Under the pieces are notes generated by a model, which did not search any database, was not told the origin of the DNA, and saw nothing but the letters and a program-made list of their open reading frames with translations. A stretch of DNA of 53,758 bases from an uncultured Lachnospiraceae bacterium. GTDB taxonomy: Bacteria; Bacillota; Clostridia; Lachnospirales; Lachnospiraceae. The stretch is taken from contig CAJUHJ010000018.1 in the NCBI GenBank assembly GCA_910586355.1, positions 1 to 53,758 on the forward strand, read 5' to 3'. Made by a program: the position numbers and the translations under genes. Positions 35,505 to 44,206 of the stretch are shown in pieces. The stretch's first letter is position 1; each line of letters opens with the position of its first letter.

Positions 35505-35582
35505 CCGTCTCCGCCCGTCCATAGCCGCCGCTCTCACTTTTTCTCAAAAGTTAATTACCAATATTCAAAAATTGATTTCTGC

Positions 35583-35612
35583 TTGTATTTTCTCTTTCAT
35601 CTGATGTATAAT
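35583..35612 (+). promoter_or_regulatory. Promoter of the Na/Pi cotransporter gene
   Basis: TTGTAT (35583-35588), 18 bases, TATAAT (35607-35612). The start codon lies about 50 bases downstream. Confidence 0.55.
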
Positions 35613-35664
35613 AACGTTTGTATCTTGCGGGCGTCTAAAAATACCAATGATGAGGACAACTACT

Positions 35665-37461
35665 ATGGGAATTACATCAATATTATCGCTTTTAAGCGGC
35701 GTTGCATTATTTTTATTTGGAATGTCTTTGATGGGGGACGGTTTAAAGCGTGTGGCAGGCAATAAGTTAGAGCTGATTCTTTACCGTTTGACGAATACCC
35801 CATTCAAAGGAATACTCCTTGGAGCAGGCGTTACAGCTATTATCCAATCCTCTTCTGCAACAACCGTTATGGTCGTGGGATTTGTAAATTCCGGTATGAT
35901 GAAAGTTTCACAGGCGATTGGGATTATTATGGGAGCCAATATCGGTACAAGTATCACCGGATGGATTTTATGTTTGTCTTATGTGGAAGGTTCTAAGGGT
36001 ATTGCACAGCTTTTGTCAACGGCTACGATTTCTGCGATTGTTGCCATTATCGGTATTATTTTTAAAATGTTTATCAAAAAAGCCTCTTATCGGAATGTAG
36101 GCGATATTATGCTTGGATTTTCTATTTTGATGACAGGTATGCAGACGATGAGCGGTTCGGTTGCTGTTTTAAAAGAAAATGAAAAATTTATCAAAGGACT
36201 GACTATGTTTTCAAATCCGGCTATGGGTATTTTGATTGGTGTTTTGATAACGGCTGTGCTCCAAAGCGCTTCTGCATCGGTAGGAATTTTACAGGCGCTT
36301 TCTGTAACTGGAACGATTAGCTTTGCAACGGCGCTTCCTGTCATTATGGGAATTGGAGTGGGAGCGGCATGTCCAGTGCTTTTGTCTGCAATTGGTACAA
36401 ATAATAATGGAAAGAGGACCGCTTTAATCTATTTGTTAAATGATTTATTTGGAATGGTGTTCTGGTCGACGGCATTTTATTCTGTTCATGCAGTCGTGAA
36501 GTTTGGATTTATGGATATGACAATGGGGGCAGTAGAGATTGCTCTTTTAAATACTGTATTTCGGACGGCGACGATTCTTGTGCTGATGCCGTTTATTAAA
36601 TGGATTGAACGTTTCGTATTTTGGCTGATAAAAGATTCGGAAGAGGACAAAGAAGAGCTGGCAGATTTTGAACTGTTAGAAGAACGTTTTCTTGCATATC
36701 CGGCGATTGCAATTAATCAGAGCCACAAAGCAATGAACGGTATGGCAAAAAAGGCGAGAAAAAATATTTTTCGTGCATTTTCTCTGATGGAGAATTATTC
36801 TCAGGATAAATATCAGAAAATACAGGAAAAAGAGAATTTAATTGATAAATATGAGGACCGTCTAGGAACGTACTTGATGCAGCTGACTGGAAAAGAAATG
36901 AGCGTTGTGCAGAGTATGCAGTTGTCGAAGTTTTTACATACGATTAGTGATTTTGAACGTCTGGGCGACCATGCAGTCAATATTTCGCAAGTCGCGCAGG
37001 AGTTATATGAGAAAAAAATCTCTTTTTCAGAAGATGCGCAGTATGAGTTAGACGTCCTTGAAAATGCGCTCCAGGAGATTATGGATTTGACTGTGTATGC
37101 TTTTTGTGAAGACAATCTGGAAAGCGCAGTTAAAGTGGAACCTTTGAGGGAATTAATCGCGCTTTTATGCGACGAATTAAAGCTTAGGCATATCGCAAGG
37201 CTGCGCAACGGAGAATGTAAATTAAAACAGGGATTCGCGTTTAATGATTTGCTGAATAACCTGGAGAGAATTGCTGCGCACTGTTCAAATATTGCAGTGG
37301 CGATGATTGAACTGGAAGAGGAAGAATTTGATACGCATGGTTATTTAAGAGGTGTAAAAGGGTTAAAAAATGCAAATTACACCGAGCAGTTTGAATTATA
37401 CGAAAGTAAGTATGACATCAATAGTTTTAAGAAGGTAAAGAAAAAATCATCTGTAAAATGA
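35665..37461 (+). CDS. Na/Pi-cotransporter family protein with PhoU-like domain
   Basis: A 598-residue protein. The ATG at 35665 is preferred because GAGGA lies 8 bases before it; an upstream ATG is poorer. The membrane half (about 1-320) contains the inverted repeat pair typical of NptA/YjbB: QSSSATTVMVVGFVNSGMM and QSASASVGILQALSVTG. The C-terminal half (about 345-560) is helical and PhoU-like, with FLHTISDFERLGDHAVNIS and NLERIAAHCSNIAVAM. It exchanges phosphate with sodium; the PhoU-like tail probably couples it to phosphate control. An independent promoter precedes it. Confidence 0.92.
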   Translation: MGITSILSLLSGVALFLFGMSLMGDGLKRVAGNKLELILYRLTNTPFKGILLGAGVTAIIQSSSATTVMVVGFVNSGMMKVSQAIGIIMGANIGTSITGWILCLSYVEGSKGIAQLLSTATISAIVAIIGIIFKMFIKKASYRNVGDIMLGFSILMTGMQTMSGSVAVLKENEKFIKGLTMFSNPAMGILIGVLITAVLQSASASVGILQALSVTGTISFATALPVIMGIGVGAACPVLLSAIGTNNNGKRTALIYLLNDLFGMVFWSTAFYSVHAVVKFGFMDMTMGAVEIALLNTVFRTATILVLMPFIKWIERFVFWLIKDSEEDKEELADFELLEERFLAYPAIAINQSHKAMNGMAKKARKNIFRAFSLMENYSQDKYQKIQEKENLIDKYEDRLGTYLMQLTGKEMSVVQSMQLSKFLHTISDFERLGDHAVNISQVAQELYEKKISFSEDAQYELDVLENALQEIMDLTVYAFCEDNLESAVKVEPLRELIALLCDELKLRHIARLRNGECKLKQGFAFNDLLNNLERIAAHCSNIAVAMIELEEEEFDTHGYLRGVKGLKNANYTEQFELYESKYDINSFKKVKKKSSVK

Positions 37462-37510
37462 TTATATAAATTTTATTATTTTAATGATTCTTTCATTTTG
37501 AAGACAAGAT

Positions 37511-37634
37511 TTGTTCAAATTTATCTGTTATATTAATAACATCACAGATGTGATACAAACTTTTTCATAAACTCTCCCCTAAAAGGGCTGCTGTATCCTG
37601 AATTTTATCATTTTGAATACAGCAGTCTTTTTTT
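37511..37634 (+). ncRNA. Possible small RNA or attenuated leader
   Basis: TTGTTC (37511-37516), 17 bases, TAATAA (37534-37539) looks like a promoter. ATCACA, 2 bases, TGTGAT (37541-37554) is a dyad at the expected start site. A strong terminator ends at 37634. The transcript would be about 90 bases with no open frame. It may also be the end of the cotransporter mRNA, since the gap to that gene is only 50 bases. Confidence 0.25.
37586..37634 (+). terminator. Strong intrinsic terminator
   Basis: GGCTGCTGTAT (37586-37596) and ATACAGCAGTC (37617-37627) make an 11-bp stem with one G-T pair, followed by seven T. Confidence 0.85.
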
Positions 37635-37679
37635 ATGTAAATTCAGAATAAAACAGGAATGTTGGAAACGAGGGAAAAT

Positions 37680-38171
37680 ATGAGCGAGCACATGGAATGT
37701 AAGCGTCTGCTGCTGTTGCCGCTTTCATTAGAAGAGATGGAGCAGATAAAAAACGGCAGTCAGAAATTTTTATGCGAATCAGTTCTTTCGGAAGTGATAA
37801 AGAAGGCTGTCGCGCATAAAATAGAACGAATGAGAAAAGCTCCGCACAAGGTGCATCCATGGATGAGTTACTGGCTGATACAAAAAAAAGAAAGCGGGGA
37901 AGGAATTGGATTGATTGGAAGCAAGGGCCTTCCGGATATGGACGGTTATGTGGAACTTGGATATGCAGTTGCAAGGGAACACAGAAGAAATGGATATATG
38001 ACAGAAGCCCTTTTCGGCTTTTTGGACTGGCTGTATGAATGGCCGTTTTGTAATGGCGCAACGCTTTCTATTCGGAGCGCAAATACGCCGTCGTTATGCG
38101 TGGCTGAAAAATGCGGATTTCAATTTGAAAGAATTCAGGATATTTACAGAATTTACCGTTATAATTTGTAG
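37680..38171 (+). CDS. GNAT-family N-acetyltransferase
   Basis: A 163-residue acetyl-CoA-dependent transferase of the RimJ/RimL type. Motif A is visible as VELGYAVAREHRRNGYMTEA with the acetyl-CoA-binding REHRRNGY loop; NTPSLCVAEKCGFQFE completes the fold. The ATG at 37680 is preferred over one at 37659 because GAGGGA lies 6 bases before it. The substrate is unknown. It ends about 60 bases before the hydrogenase gene, which has its own promoter. Confidence 0.88.
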   Translation: MSEHMECKRLLLLPLSLEEMEQIKNGSQKFLCESVLSEVIKKAVAHKIERMRKAPHKVHPWMSYWLIQKKESGEGIGLIGSKGLPDMDGYVELGYAVAREHRRNGYMTEALFGFLDWLYEWPFCNGATLSIRSANTPSLCVAEKCGFQFERIQDIYRIYRYNL

Positions 38172-38178
38172 AATTCTG

Positions 38179-38207
38179 TTGCGAATCCTTCCATGATATT
38201 ATAAAAT
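38179..38207 (+). promoter_or_regulatory. Promoter of the hydrogenase gene
   Basis: TTGCGA (38179-38184), 17 bases, TAAAAT (38202-38207), then an AAAAGGAGAG site before the ATG at 38231. Confidence 0.5.
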
Positions 38208-38230
38208 AAAAAGAAAAAGGAGAGAATGGA

Positions 38231-39697
38231 ATGTACGCTGACGAGAACGTAATCAAAATTAAACATGAAGTTTTGTATGAAGTGGCTAAACACGCATTTG
38301 ACGGGGATTTGGAGGAACAGAGAGATTTTATACCGGAAAGGCTGATTCCTGGGCCGACGCCTCAGTTTAGATGCTGTATTTATAAAGAGAGGGAAATCAT
38401 CCGTCAAAGAATCCGGCTTGCAGAAGGCAAGGCGCCGGGTGAGGTGGATGATGGGAATATTATTCAGGTGATTAGCTCTGCTTGTGAAGACTGTCCGATT
38501 TCCCGCTATGTTGTAACAGACAACTGTCAAAATTGTATCGGTAAGGCATGTATCAATGCCTGCAATTTTCAAGCGATCTCTATTGGAAGGCATCGTTCCC
38601 ACATTGATCCGGCAAAATGCAAAGAATGTGGAAAATGTGCCAAAGCATGTCCGTATCATGCAATTGCAGATTTAAAACGTCCCTGTAAATATAATTGTCC
38701 GGTAAATGCAATTACGCAGGATGAACACGGTATTTCTGTTATTGATGAAAAGAAATGTATCCGCTGTGGTTTATGTATACATAAGTGCCCATTTGGGGCA
38801 ATCGGTTCCAAAACACATATTGTAGAGGTAATAAACGCCTTGAAATCCGATAAGCTGGTATATGCGATTTTAGCGCCTTCAACAGAAGGACAGTTTGGTG
38901 TGGATATTACCATGCGGAGCTGGCGAAACGCTATGCGTCTTGTTGGTTTTACAAACTTTATCGAGGCCGGGCTTGGCGGAGATTTGACGACTCAGGCGGA
39001 AGGCGACGAGTGGTATGAGGCTTATCAGGAAGGCAAAAAGAAGACGACTTCATGCTGTCCGGGATTTGTGAACATGATTAAAAAGCATTATCCGGAATTG
39101 GAAGAATATGTGTCCAGCGCAGTTTCTCCAATGTGCGGGTTGTCTCGTCTGATTAAAGCAAAACATCCAGGTGCAATTGTTGTATTTATCGGGCCGTGTA
39201 TTGCGAAGAAATCAGAAGCTACGGAGCATAATATTGAGGGTAATGCGGATTACGTACTGACATACAGTGAAATCCGTGCGATTATGAAAGCAAAGGGCGT
39301 AGAGCTGCAGCCGTCAGAGAATGATTATCAGGAATCTTCTACTTATGGAAAACGTTTTGGTAATTCCGGCGGCGTTACATCTGCAGTGCTGCAGTACATG
39401 AAAGAAAAAGATTACGACTGTGATCCAAAGGTATGTAAGGCTAACGGAGCAGCAGAATGTAAAAAAGCGCTTCTTCTGCTCAAAGCCGGCAAACTTTCAG
39501 AAGATTTCATTGAAGGTATGGCATGTGTCGGCGGCTGTGTCGGCGGGCCGAGCGCATTTAAAAACCAACTGGTTTCCAAGAAAGACAGGGACGCATTGAT
39601 TGGAAAAGCAGACGGCCGTGATATTACAGAGAATTTAAGCCATTTCGACCAGAGTAATTTTTCCATGCATCGTACGGAACATTCTCTCGAAGCATAA
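38231..39697 (+). CDS. Monomeric [FeFe] hydrogenase with ferredoxin-like domains
   Basis: A 488-residue iron-sulfur enzyme. Cys clusters at 99/102/107/111, 130/133/136/140, 152/156 and 176/179/182/186 bind electron-relay Fe-S centres. The H-cluster domain has the three signature loops TSCCPGF (273-279), PCIAKKSE (322-329) and MACVGGC (430-436). The usual group A loops are TSCCPxW, MPCxxKxxE and FMACPGGC, so loop 1 and loop 3 deviate, with F for W and V for P. The layout is closest to the less-studied group B enzymes of clostridia. It probably couples ferredoxin oxidation to hydrogen, or works as an uptake or sensory form; no maturase is in the window. Confidence 0.9.
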   Translation: MYADENVIKIKHEVLYEVAKHAFDGDLEEQRDFIPERLIPGPTPQFRCCIYKEREIIRQRIRLAEGKAPGEVDDGNIIQVISSACEDCPISRYVVTDNCQNCIGKACINACNFQAISIGRHRSHIDPAKCKECGKCAKACPYHAIADLKRPCKYNCPVNAITQDEHGISVIDEKKCIRCGLCIHKCPFGAIGSKTHIVEVINALKSDKLVYAILAPSTEGQFGVDITMRSWRNAMRLVGFTNFIEAGLGGDLTTQAEGDEWYEAYQEGKKKTTSCCPGFVNMIKKHYPELEEYVSSAVSPMCGLSRLIKAKHPGAIVVFIGPCIAKKSEATEHNIEGNADYVLTYSEIRAIMKAKGVELQPSENDYQESSTYGKRFGNSGGVTSAVLQYMKEKDYDCDPKVCKANGAAECKKALLLLKAGKLSEDFIEGMACVGGCVGGPSAFKNQLVSKKDRDALIGKADGRDITENLSHFDQSNFSMHRTEHSLEA

Positions 39698-39712
39698 ATA
39701 AGATAGAAAGGG

Positions 39713-39748
39713 TGAGGGTATATTCGAAAGAGTATGCTCTCATTTTTT
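39713..39748 (+). terminator. Intrinsic terminator after the hydrogenase
   Basis: TGAGGGTATATTC (39713-39725) pairs with GAGTATGCTCTCA (39730-39742) around a GAAA tetraloop, a 13-bp stem with three G-T pairs, followed by six T. Confidence 0.8.
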
Positions 39749-39786
39749 GTATGCGCAGGTTTCTAAGCATCAGTCTTCATGTGATT

Positions 39787-39832
39787 TGTAAGAAATCTGT
39801 AAGAAATTTTTTGCTTTTTTTGTAAGGAAATC
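39787..39832 (+). promoter_or_regulatory. Phased direct repeats before the second two-component operon
   Basis: TGTAAGAAATC at 39787 and TGTAAGAAATT at 39798 are 11-bp-phased direct repeats; a third imperfect copy, TGTAAGGAAATC, lies at 39821. The regulator start codon is at 39871. The phasing suits an OmpR-family dimer and implies autoregulation. Confidence 0.5.
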
Positions 39833-39870
39833 ATTTTAAGATAAATACAGGCAGGGAGGAGTAGATTGAC

Positions 39871-40572
39871 ATGGATGAATGTATTTTAGTTGCGGATGAT
39901 GACAGAGAAATTGTAAAAGCGATTGCAATACTGTTAGAACAGGAGGGGTATCATATTTTAAAGGCATATAACGGAATACAAGCTCTGGATTTGTTGACGT
40001 CAAATAAAGTGCATTTGGTGATTATGGATGTGATGATGCCGAAAATGGATGGGTTGTCAGCCGTTATGAGGATTCGGGAAAAACAAAATATTCCGATTAT
40101 TGTATTAAGTGCGAAAAGCGAAGAAACGGACAAAGTACTAGGCCTTTCCATGGGCGCAGATGATTATGTGACAAAACCTTATAATCCGGCAGAATTGGCG
40201 GCAAGGGTGAAAAGCCATTTGAGAAGATATACCAGCCTTGGGGATATTCATGCAATAAAGAAAAACAGAATTCTAAATGGAAGGCTTTGTTATCATTCAG
40301 ATGGGAGAATTCTTTATGCAGACGGCGACCCGGTTAAATTGACGGCAACCGAAACAAAAATTGTAGACCTTCTGATGCGCAATCTTGGACGTATTTTTCC
40401 GGCGGAAGAGATTTATGAACGCGTATGGGAAGAACAAAAATTTGCTTCGGAAAATACAGTCATGGTTCATATCCGCCGTATCCGTGAAAAAATTGAACTC
40501 AATCCGAAAGAGCCTGAATATATAAAGGTGGTGTGGGGAATTGGTTACAAAATGGAAAAAATCAAGTATTAA
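39871..40572 (+). CDS. OmpR-family response regulator (VanR-like)
   Basis: A 233-residue regulator. The receiver has the acidic triplet DDD at 9-11, phosphoacceptor Asp53 in IMDVMMPKMDG, LSAKSEE and KPYNPAEL. The winged-helix part ends with the standard ENTVMVHIRRIREKIE and GIGYKME. The overall form is closest to VanR-type regulators paired with multi-helix kinases. GGGAGGAG precedes the ATG. The kinase gene overlaps its 3' end by 32 bases. Confidence 0.92.
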   Translation: MDECILVADDDREIVKAIAILLEQEGYHILKAYNGIQALDLLTSNKVHLVIMDVMMPKMDGLSAVMRIREKQNIPIIVLSAKSEETDKVLGLSMGADDYVTKPYNPAELAARVKSHLRRYTSLGDIHAIKKNRILNGRLCYHSDGRILYADGDPVKLTATETKIVDLLMRNLGRIFPAEEIYERVWEEQKFASENTVMVHIRRIREKIELNPKEPEYIKVVWGIGYKMEKIKY

Positions 40573-42889
40573 TACAGTGATTGTGTATGTGATGGGCGTC
40601 AGTTTTTTGATGGCCGGAACGCTTGGAATTTTAAATGTGTCGTCGTCTGCTGGAGGAATAAAAGAGACATATTCTCTTCTTTTGCATGAAGATTATCAGG
40701 AAGGCACAGAATTTTCGAATTTTATTTCGTACCATTTGGATAATTTTCTTTCTATGGCATGTGGAGATTATATTGGCAGTTATCGTGGTTATGTCTATGA
40801 AAGCGGGGACAATGAGGCTGTCTATCAAGAAGGAGAGGAAGAGGAACAGGTAATTGAAAACTATTATGTAGAAAATGAAGAAGCGGAGTACACTACGTTT
40901 TTTGGAGAAAATCTTTCAAAAAAAGAGAAAATAAATTCGGCAGTAATTTTTCACAACAGTATACGGGATGATAAAAATCTGCTGTATCAGATTTCTTATG
41001 AAGGAAAACAGCTCTATTCTAATATGGAGGAACTAAAATGGAATGGAGATGAAAATCAGCTGCCGTCCGGTTATAATTTTTATCTTCGCTTTGACGGTAC
41101 AAAGGCTTTTATAAAAAAGGATGGAACAGAACTGGATATTTATGGCGACGGTATTTTTCGTGAAAATGAGGATTGGCAGATTCCGGGTTTTCAAAATTTT
41201 AATGTAAAAGAGAAATGGAAAAAAGCAGAAATTGTTATGCTGGCGGCACAAGAGCCGGTACTTTATGCGGAATCTATTTATTATGCGGATGGATTCTTTT
41301 GTCCAAACGACGCCTATTACTTATATCAAAACTATAAAGAGGCGCGATGGGAGTTTTGTAAGAGCCTTTTATGGACGGTAGCAGGGGCGTTGGTGTTGGC
41401 GCTGTATGGTTATTTGAAAAAAGAAAAAGGAGCAGCGGGAAAATATATTGCAAAAGGTACCGGACATATCTGGTTTGAGTGTAAAGTTTTGCTGTTTTTG
41501 TTTCTGCCGATTTACCTGGCTTTCCTCTGCCTTCAAAAAGATGGAAATTATTGGGTGGAGTATGCCGCCGAATATGTGGAAGAGGCGAACCAGGTTCCGG
41601 TTGGGACATACGCCTTGGAATTTTTTGAGGCGGTTATCCGTAGTCTGAGAGAATCTGTGATTTGGGCAGTATTGATATTCTGGCTGCTGTATCTGTTTAT
41701 CTGTGATCTGCGTTATAACAAAAGCAGTTATAAAAATGGCGTTATTGGGAAAATGATATTTTATTTCGATAGTAAACGATTAAATCTTCCATTGGCAAAA
41801 CGAATGGTAACGCGGACATATGGAATATTTTTTGTTACAGCTGCACAGTTGATGTTGTTTCTGCTTTTGCTGGTTCATCTCGCATATTATGGATACCGCA
41901 GTTATTATATAAATGCGGACGGCTGGATAGATTCGTATGGATTTGATTTTTGGCTGGTGGGGATGTTTATCGCAGTTACATTAACGGCTATGCTTCTTTG
42001 TCTGGAATATCGTTATCAGAAGAAAAACAGACAGACAGCGGCAGATTTAGAGCAGTTATCAAACAGGATTTCGGGAATTCATCAGGGAACTTATGAGCCC
42101 GCCAAAGAGAATCCGGCGTTAGACGCAGACGTAAAGAAGATGTCGGAAGAACTGGATGAAATTCGTCAGGGGTTGGAAACAGCAGTAGAAGAACGGACGC
42201 GCAGCGAGCGTATGAAAGTAGAGTTGATTGCAAATGTTTCACATGATATTAAAACGCCTTTGACGTCGATTATTAGTTATATACAATTACTGAAACAAGA
42301 AAAAGACCTTCCGGATTATATTTTAGATTATATTCGCATTTTAGATGAGAAGTCCCAACGTCTGAAAAATATGGTTCAGGATGTTTTTACAGTCAGCAAA
42401 GCAGCTTCGGGACAGCTTTCCGTAGATTTAGAAGAGCTGGATTTGGGAAAATTAATATATCAGACATTGGCGGATATGGATGAATGTATCCAAAATAGTC
42501 CCGTTACCATTAAAACAGAGATACCAAAGTATCCGGCGATGGTGCAGGCGGATGGACAGCGGATGTACCGTGTGTTTCAAAATTTAATCGGGAATGCCAT
42601 AAAATATTCTCTTGAAGGTTCCAGGGTCTATATTACATTAAAAGAAGAGGGTGAATTTGTATCTGCAAGTGTAAAAAATACATCCTGTCAGGAATTGAAT
42701 CAGGAAATAGATTTTGCAGAGCGGTTTACCAGAGGAGATCAGAGCCGGACAGATGGAGGAAGCGGACTTGGCCTTTCCATAGCGAAAAGTTTTACAGAAG
42801 CCTGCAAAGGGACATTTCAGCTGGAAGCAATTGCAGATTTATTTGTGGTAACAATCACATTTCGCCGGCTTTTGCATGATATGGAATAA
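40541..42889 (+). CDS. Large multi-helix sensor histidine kinase (VanS-like)
   Basis: A 782-residue kinase with a TTG start at 40541, preceded by AAGGTGG and followed by a basic N-terminus and helix. A long extracytoplasmic domain (about 30-270) and further helices (near 280, 310, 375, 430 and 475) precede HisKA. His568 lies in ANVSHDIKTPLTSIISYIQL; the N box is FQNLIGNAIKYS and the G2 box GSGLGLSIAKSF. Similar kinases often sense envelope stress or cell-wall antibiotics. The ligand is unknown. The 32-base overlap with the regulator indicates coupled expression. Confidence 0.88.
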   Translation: MVTKWKKSSINTVIVYVMGVSFLMAGTLGILNVSSSAGGIKETYSLLLHEDYQEGTEFSNFISYHLDNFLSMACGDYIGSYRGYVYESGDNEAVYQEGEEEEQVIENYYVENEEAEYTTFFGENLSKKEKINSAVIFHNSIRDDKNLLYQISYEGKQLYSNMEELKWNGDENQLPSGYNFYLRFDGTKAFIKKDGTELDIYGDGIFRENEDWQIPGFQNFNVKEKWKKAEIVMLAAQEPVLYAESIYYADGFFCPNDAYYLYQNYKEARWEFCKSLLWTVAGALVLALYGYLKKEKGAAGKYIAKGTGHIWFECKVLLFLFLPIYLAFLCLQKDGNYWVEYAAEYVEEANQVPVGTYALEFFEAVIRSLRESVIWAVLIFWLLYLFICDLRYNKSSYKNGVIGKMIFYFDSKRLNLPLAKRMVTRTYGIFFVTAAQLMLFLLLLVHLAYYGYRSYYINADGWIDSYGFDFWLVGMFIAVTLTAMLLCLEYRYQKKNRQTAADLEQLSNRISGIHQGTYEPAKENPALDADVKKMSEELDEIRQGLETAVEERTRSERMKVELIANVSHDIKTPLTSIISYIQLLKQEKDLPDYILDYIRILDEKSQRLKNMVQDVFTVSKAASGQLSVDLEELDLGKLIYQTLADMDECIQNSPVTIKTEIPKYPAMVQADGQRMYRVFQNLIGNAIKYSLEGSRVYITLKEEGEFVSASVKNTSCQELNQEIDFAERFTRGDQSRTDGGSGLGLSIAKSFTEACKGTFQLEAIADLFVVTITFRRLLHDME

Positions 42890-42916
42890 AAGCAAATATA
42901 AAATATTGGTTTCGCA

Positions 42917-42959
42917 GAAAGAACTGCCATATAAGATGTTTGTGTATGGCAGTTCTTTC
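42917..42959 (+). terminator. 15-bp perfect hairpin after the kinase gene
   Basis: GAAAGAACTGCCATA (42917-42931) and TATGGCAGTTCTTTC (42945-42959) pair perfectly around a 13-base loop. Only a short T run follows, so it may be an inefficient terminator or a stabilising 3' hairpin. Confidence 0.55.
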
Positions 42960-42971
42960 AATTTGCGCGTC

Positions 42972-43000
42972 TTGCAGAAACAGATGAAATATTGTATAAT
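42972..43000 (+). promoter_or_regulatory. Promoter of the HAD-to-VanZ operon
   Basis: TTGCAG (42972-42977), 17 bases, TATAAT (42995-43000). The next five genes have gaps no larger than 32 bases, so this is probably their common promoter. Confidence 0.65.
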
Positions 43001-43035
43001 AACGATATTTATATTGTGAAATCAAAGGAGTACAG

Positions 43036-43629
43036 ATGATTAAAAATATTGTGCTGGACATGGGAAATGTCCTACTGGCATATAATCCACAGGTTCCGCT
43101 GGATTTGTTTTGCCGTACAAATGAAGAAAAAGAAATTATTTTTCGCGAACTGTTCGAAGGACCGGAATGGATTCAGGGGGATCTTGGAAATCTAGGCAAC
43201 GATGAAAAATACGAAAGCATCCAAAAAAGGGTTCCAAAAGAGATGCTGCCGGCATTGAAAAGATGTGTGTATGAATGGTATGTCTGCCTAAAGCCAATCG
43301 CAGGAGCAAGGGAATTTTGTGAATATGCAAAGCAAAAGGGATACCGGTTGTATGTGCTGTCCAATGCGGCAAAGGATTTTTATGATTATTTTCCAAAATT
43401 TGCACCGCTAGATTACTTTCATGGCGTTGTGGTATCCTGTGATTTACATATGATAAAACCGGATGTTAGAATTTACCAATATCTTTTGGATACCTATGGG
43501 CTGTGTCCAAAGGAATGTTTTTTTGTGGATGACAGGGCAGAAAATGTAAAAGGGGCAAAACATGCCGGAATGTCAGGAGCGGTGTTTGATGGAGATTTTG
43601 GTATATTGAAAGAGCGATACCATTTATAA
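43036..43629 (+). CDS. HAD-superfamily phosphatase, YihX-like
   Basis: A 197-residue haloacid-dehalogenase fold hydrolase. Motif I is VLDMGNVLL with the nucleophilic Asp; as in YihX-type sugar phosphatases the usual second Asp is replaced (DMGN). Motif II is LSNAAKDF, the motif III lysine is in HMIKPDVRIYQYLL, and motif IV is FVDDRAENV. The substrate is unknown; relatives act on glucose-1-phosphate or other small phosphates. AAGGAG precedes the ATG, and the chorismate mutase gene follows 14 bases later. Confidence 0.85.
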   Translation: MIKNIVLDMGNVLLAYNPQVPLDLFCRTNEEKEIIFRELFEGPEWIQGDLGNLGNDEKYESIQKRVPKEMLPALKRCVYEWYVCLKPIAGAREFCEYAKQKGYRLYVLSNAAKDFYDYFPKFAPLDYFHGVVVSCDLHMIKPDVRIYQYLLDTYGLCPKECFFVDDRAENVKGAKHAGMSGAVFDGDFGILKERYHL

Positions 43630-43643
43630 AAGGAGCAGCAAAT

Positions 43644-44174
43644 ATGGATTTGGATGAAATCAGACAGGAAATTAATCTGGTAGATAATCAGATGAAAGAA
43701 TTGTTTTTAAAACGTATGGAACTTGCATATCAGGTGGCAGAAAATAAAAAACGCACCCAAAAAGCTGTATATGTCCCAAAACGGGAAGAGGAAGTTTTGG
43801 CTGCGTGTATAAAGGGGGTAAGTGAAGAATATCAGCTGGAATGTAAAACATTTTTCGGAGAGTTGATGGAAATTAGCAGGGCTTATCAATATTCTAAACT
43901 GACAGAGGAATCCGAAAAACGAAACATGCTGTTGGATGGGGAAGGGAGAGCCCTTTTAGAATTTACCTGTACGCAAGGGGAGCGGCATTTTCGGGCAATC
44001 CTTTTGGCAGTCCTTTCCTCAGGCCTTACGGCGGAAGAAGTTTTTACTGAGAAAAAGGAATGTGGGTATTGCTGCCGCCTTCGCGTGTCTGGGGATTTTT
44101 CATCAAAAAGAGCAAAAGCGGCGGTATTACAGATATTAGAGGAGACAGAACATGTACTGATTCGGGAAATATAA
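43644..44174 (+). CDS. Chorismate mutase (AroQ) with ACT-like C-terminal part
   Basis: A 176-residue protein. The first 85 residues are a helical AroQ-type chorismate mutase: LDEIRQEINLVDNQMKELFL, a KRMELAYQVAENK segment and PKREEEVL carry the Arg/Lys active-site pattern. The remainder (about 95-176) is beta-alpha rich and looks like an ACT regulatory domain, suggesting feedback control by an aromatic amino acid; that is inferred from shape, not from a clear motif. A prephenate dehydratase is not fused. GGAGCAG precedes the ATG. It is an unexpected neighbour for cell-surface genes. Confidence 0.75.
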   Translation: MDLDEIRQEINLVDNQMKELFLKRMELAYQVAENKKRTQKAVYVPKREEEVLAACIKGVSEEYQLECKTFFGELMEISRAYQYSKLTEESEKRNMLLDGEGRALLEFTCTQGERHFRAILLAVLSSGLTAEEVFTEKKECGYCCRLRVSGDFSSKRAKAAVLQILEETEHVLIREI

Positions 44175-44206
44175 GCATATTTTAAGGTGGTAGGAAAGGA
44201 GAAACT

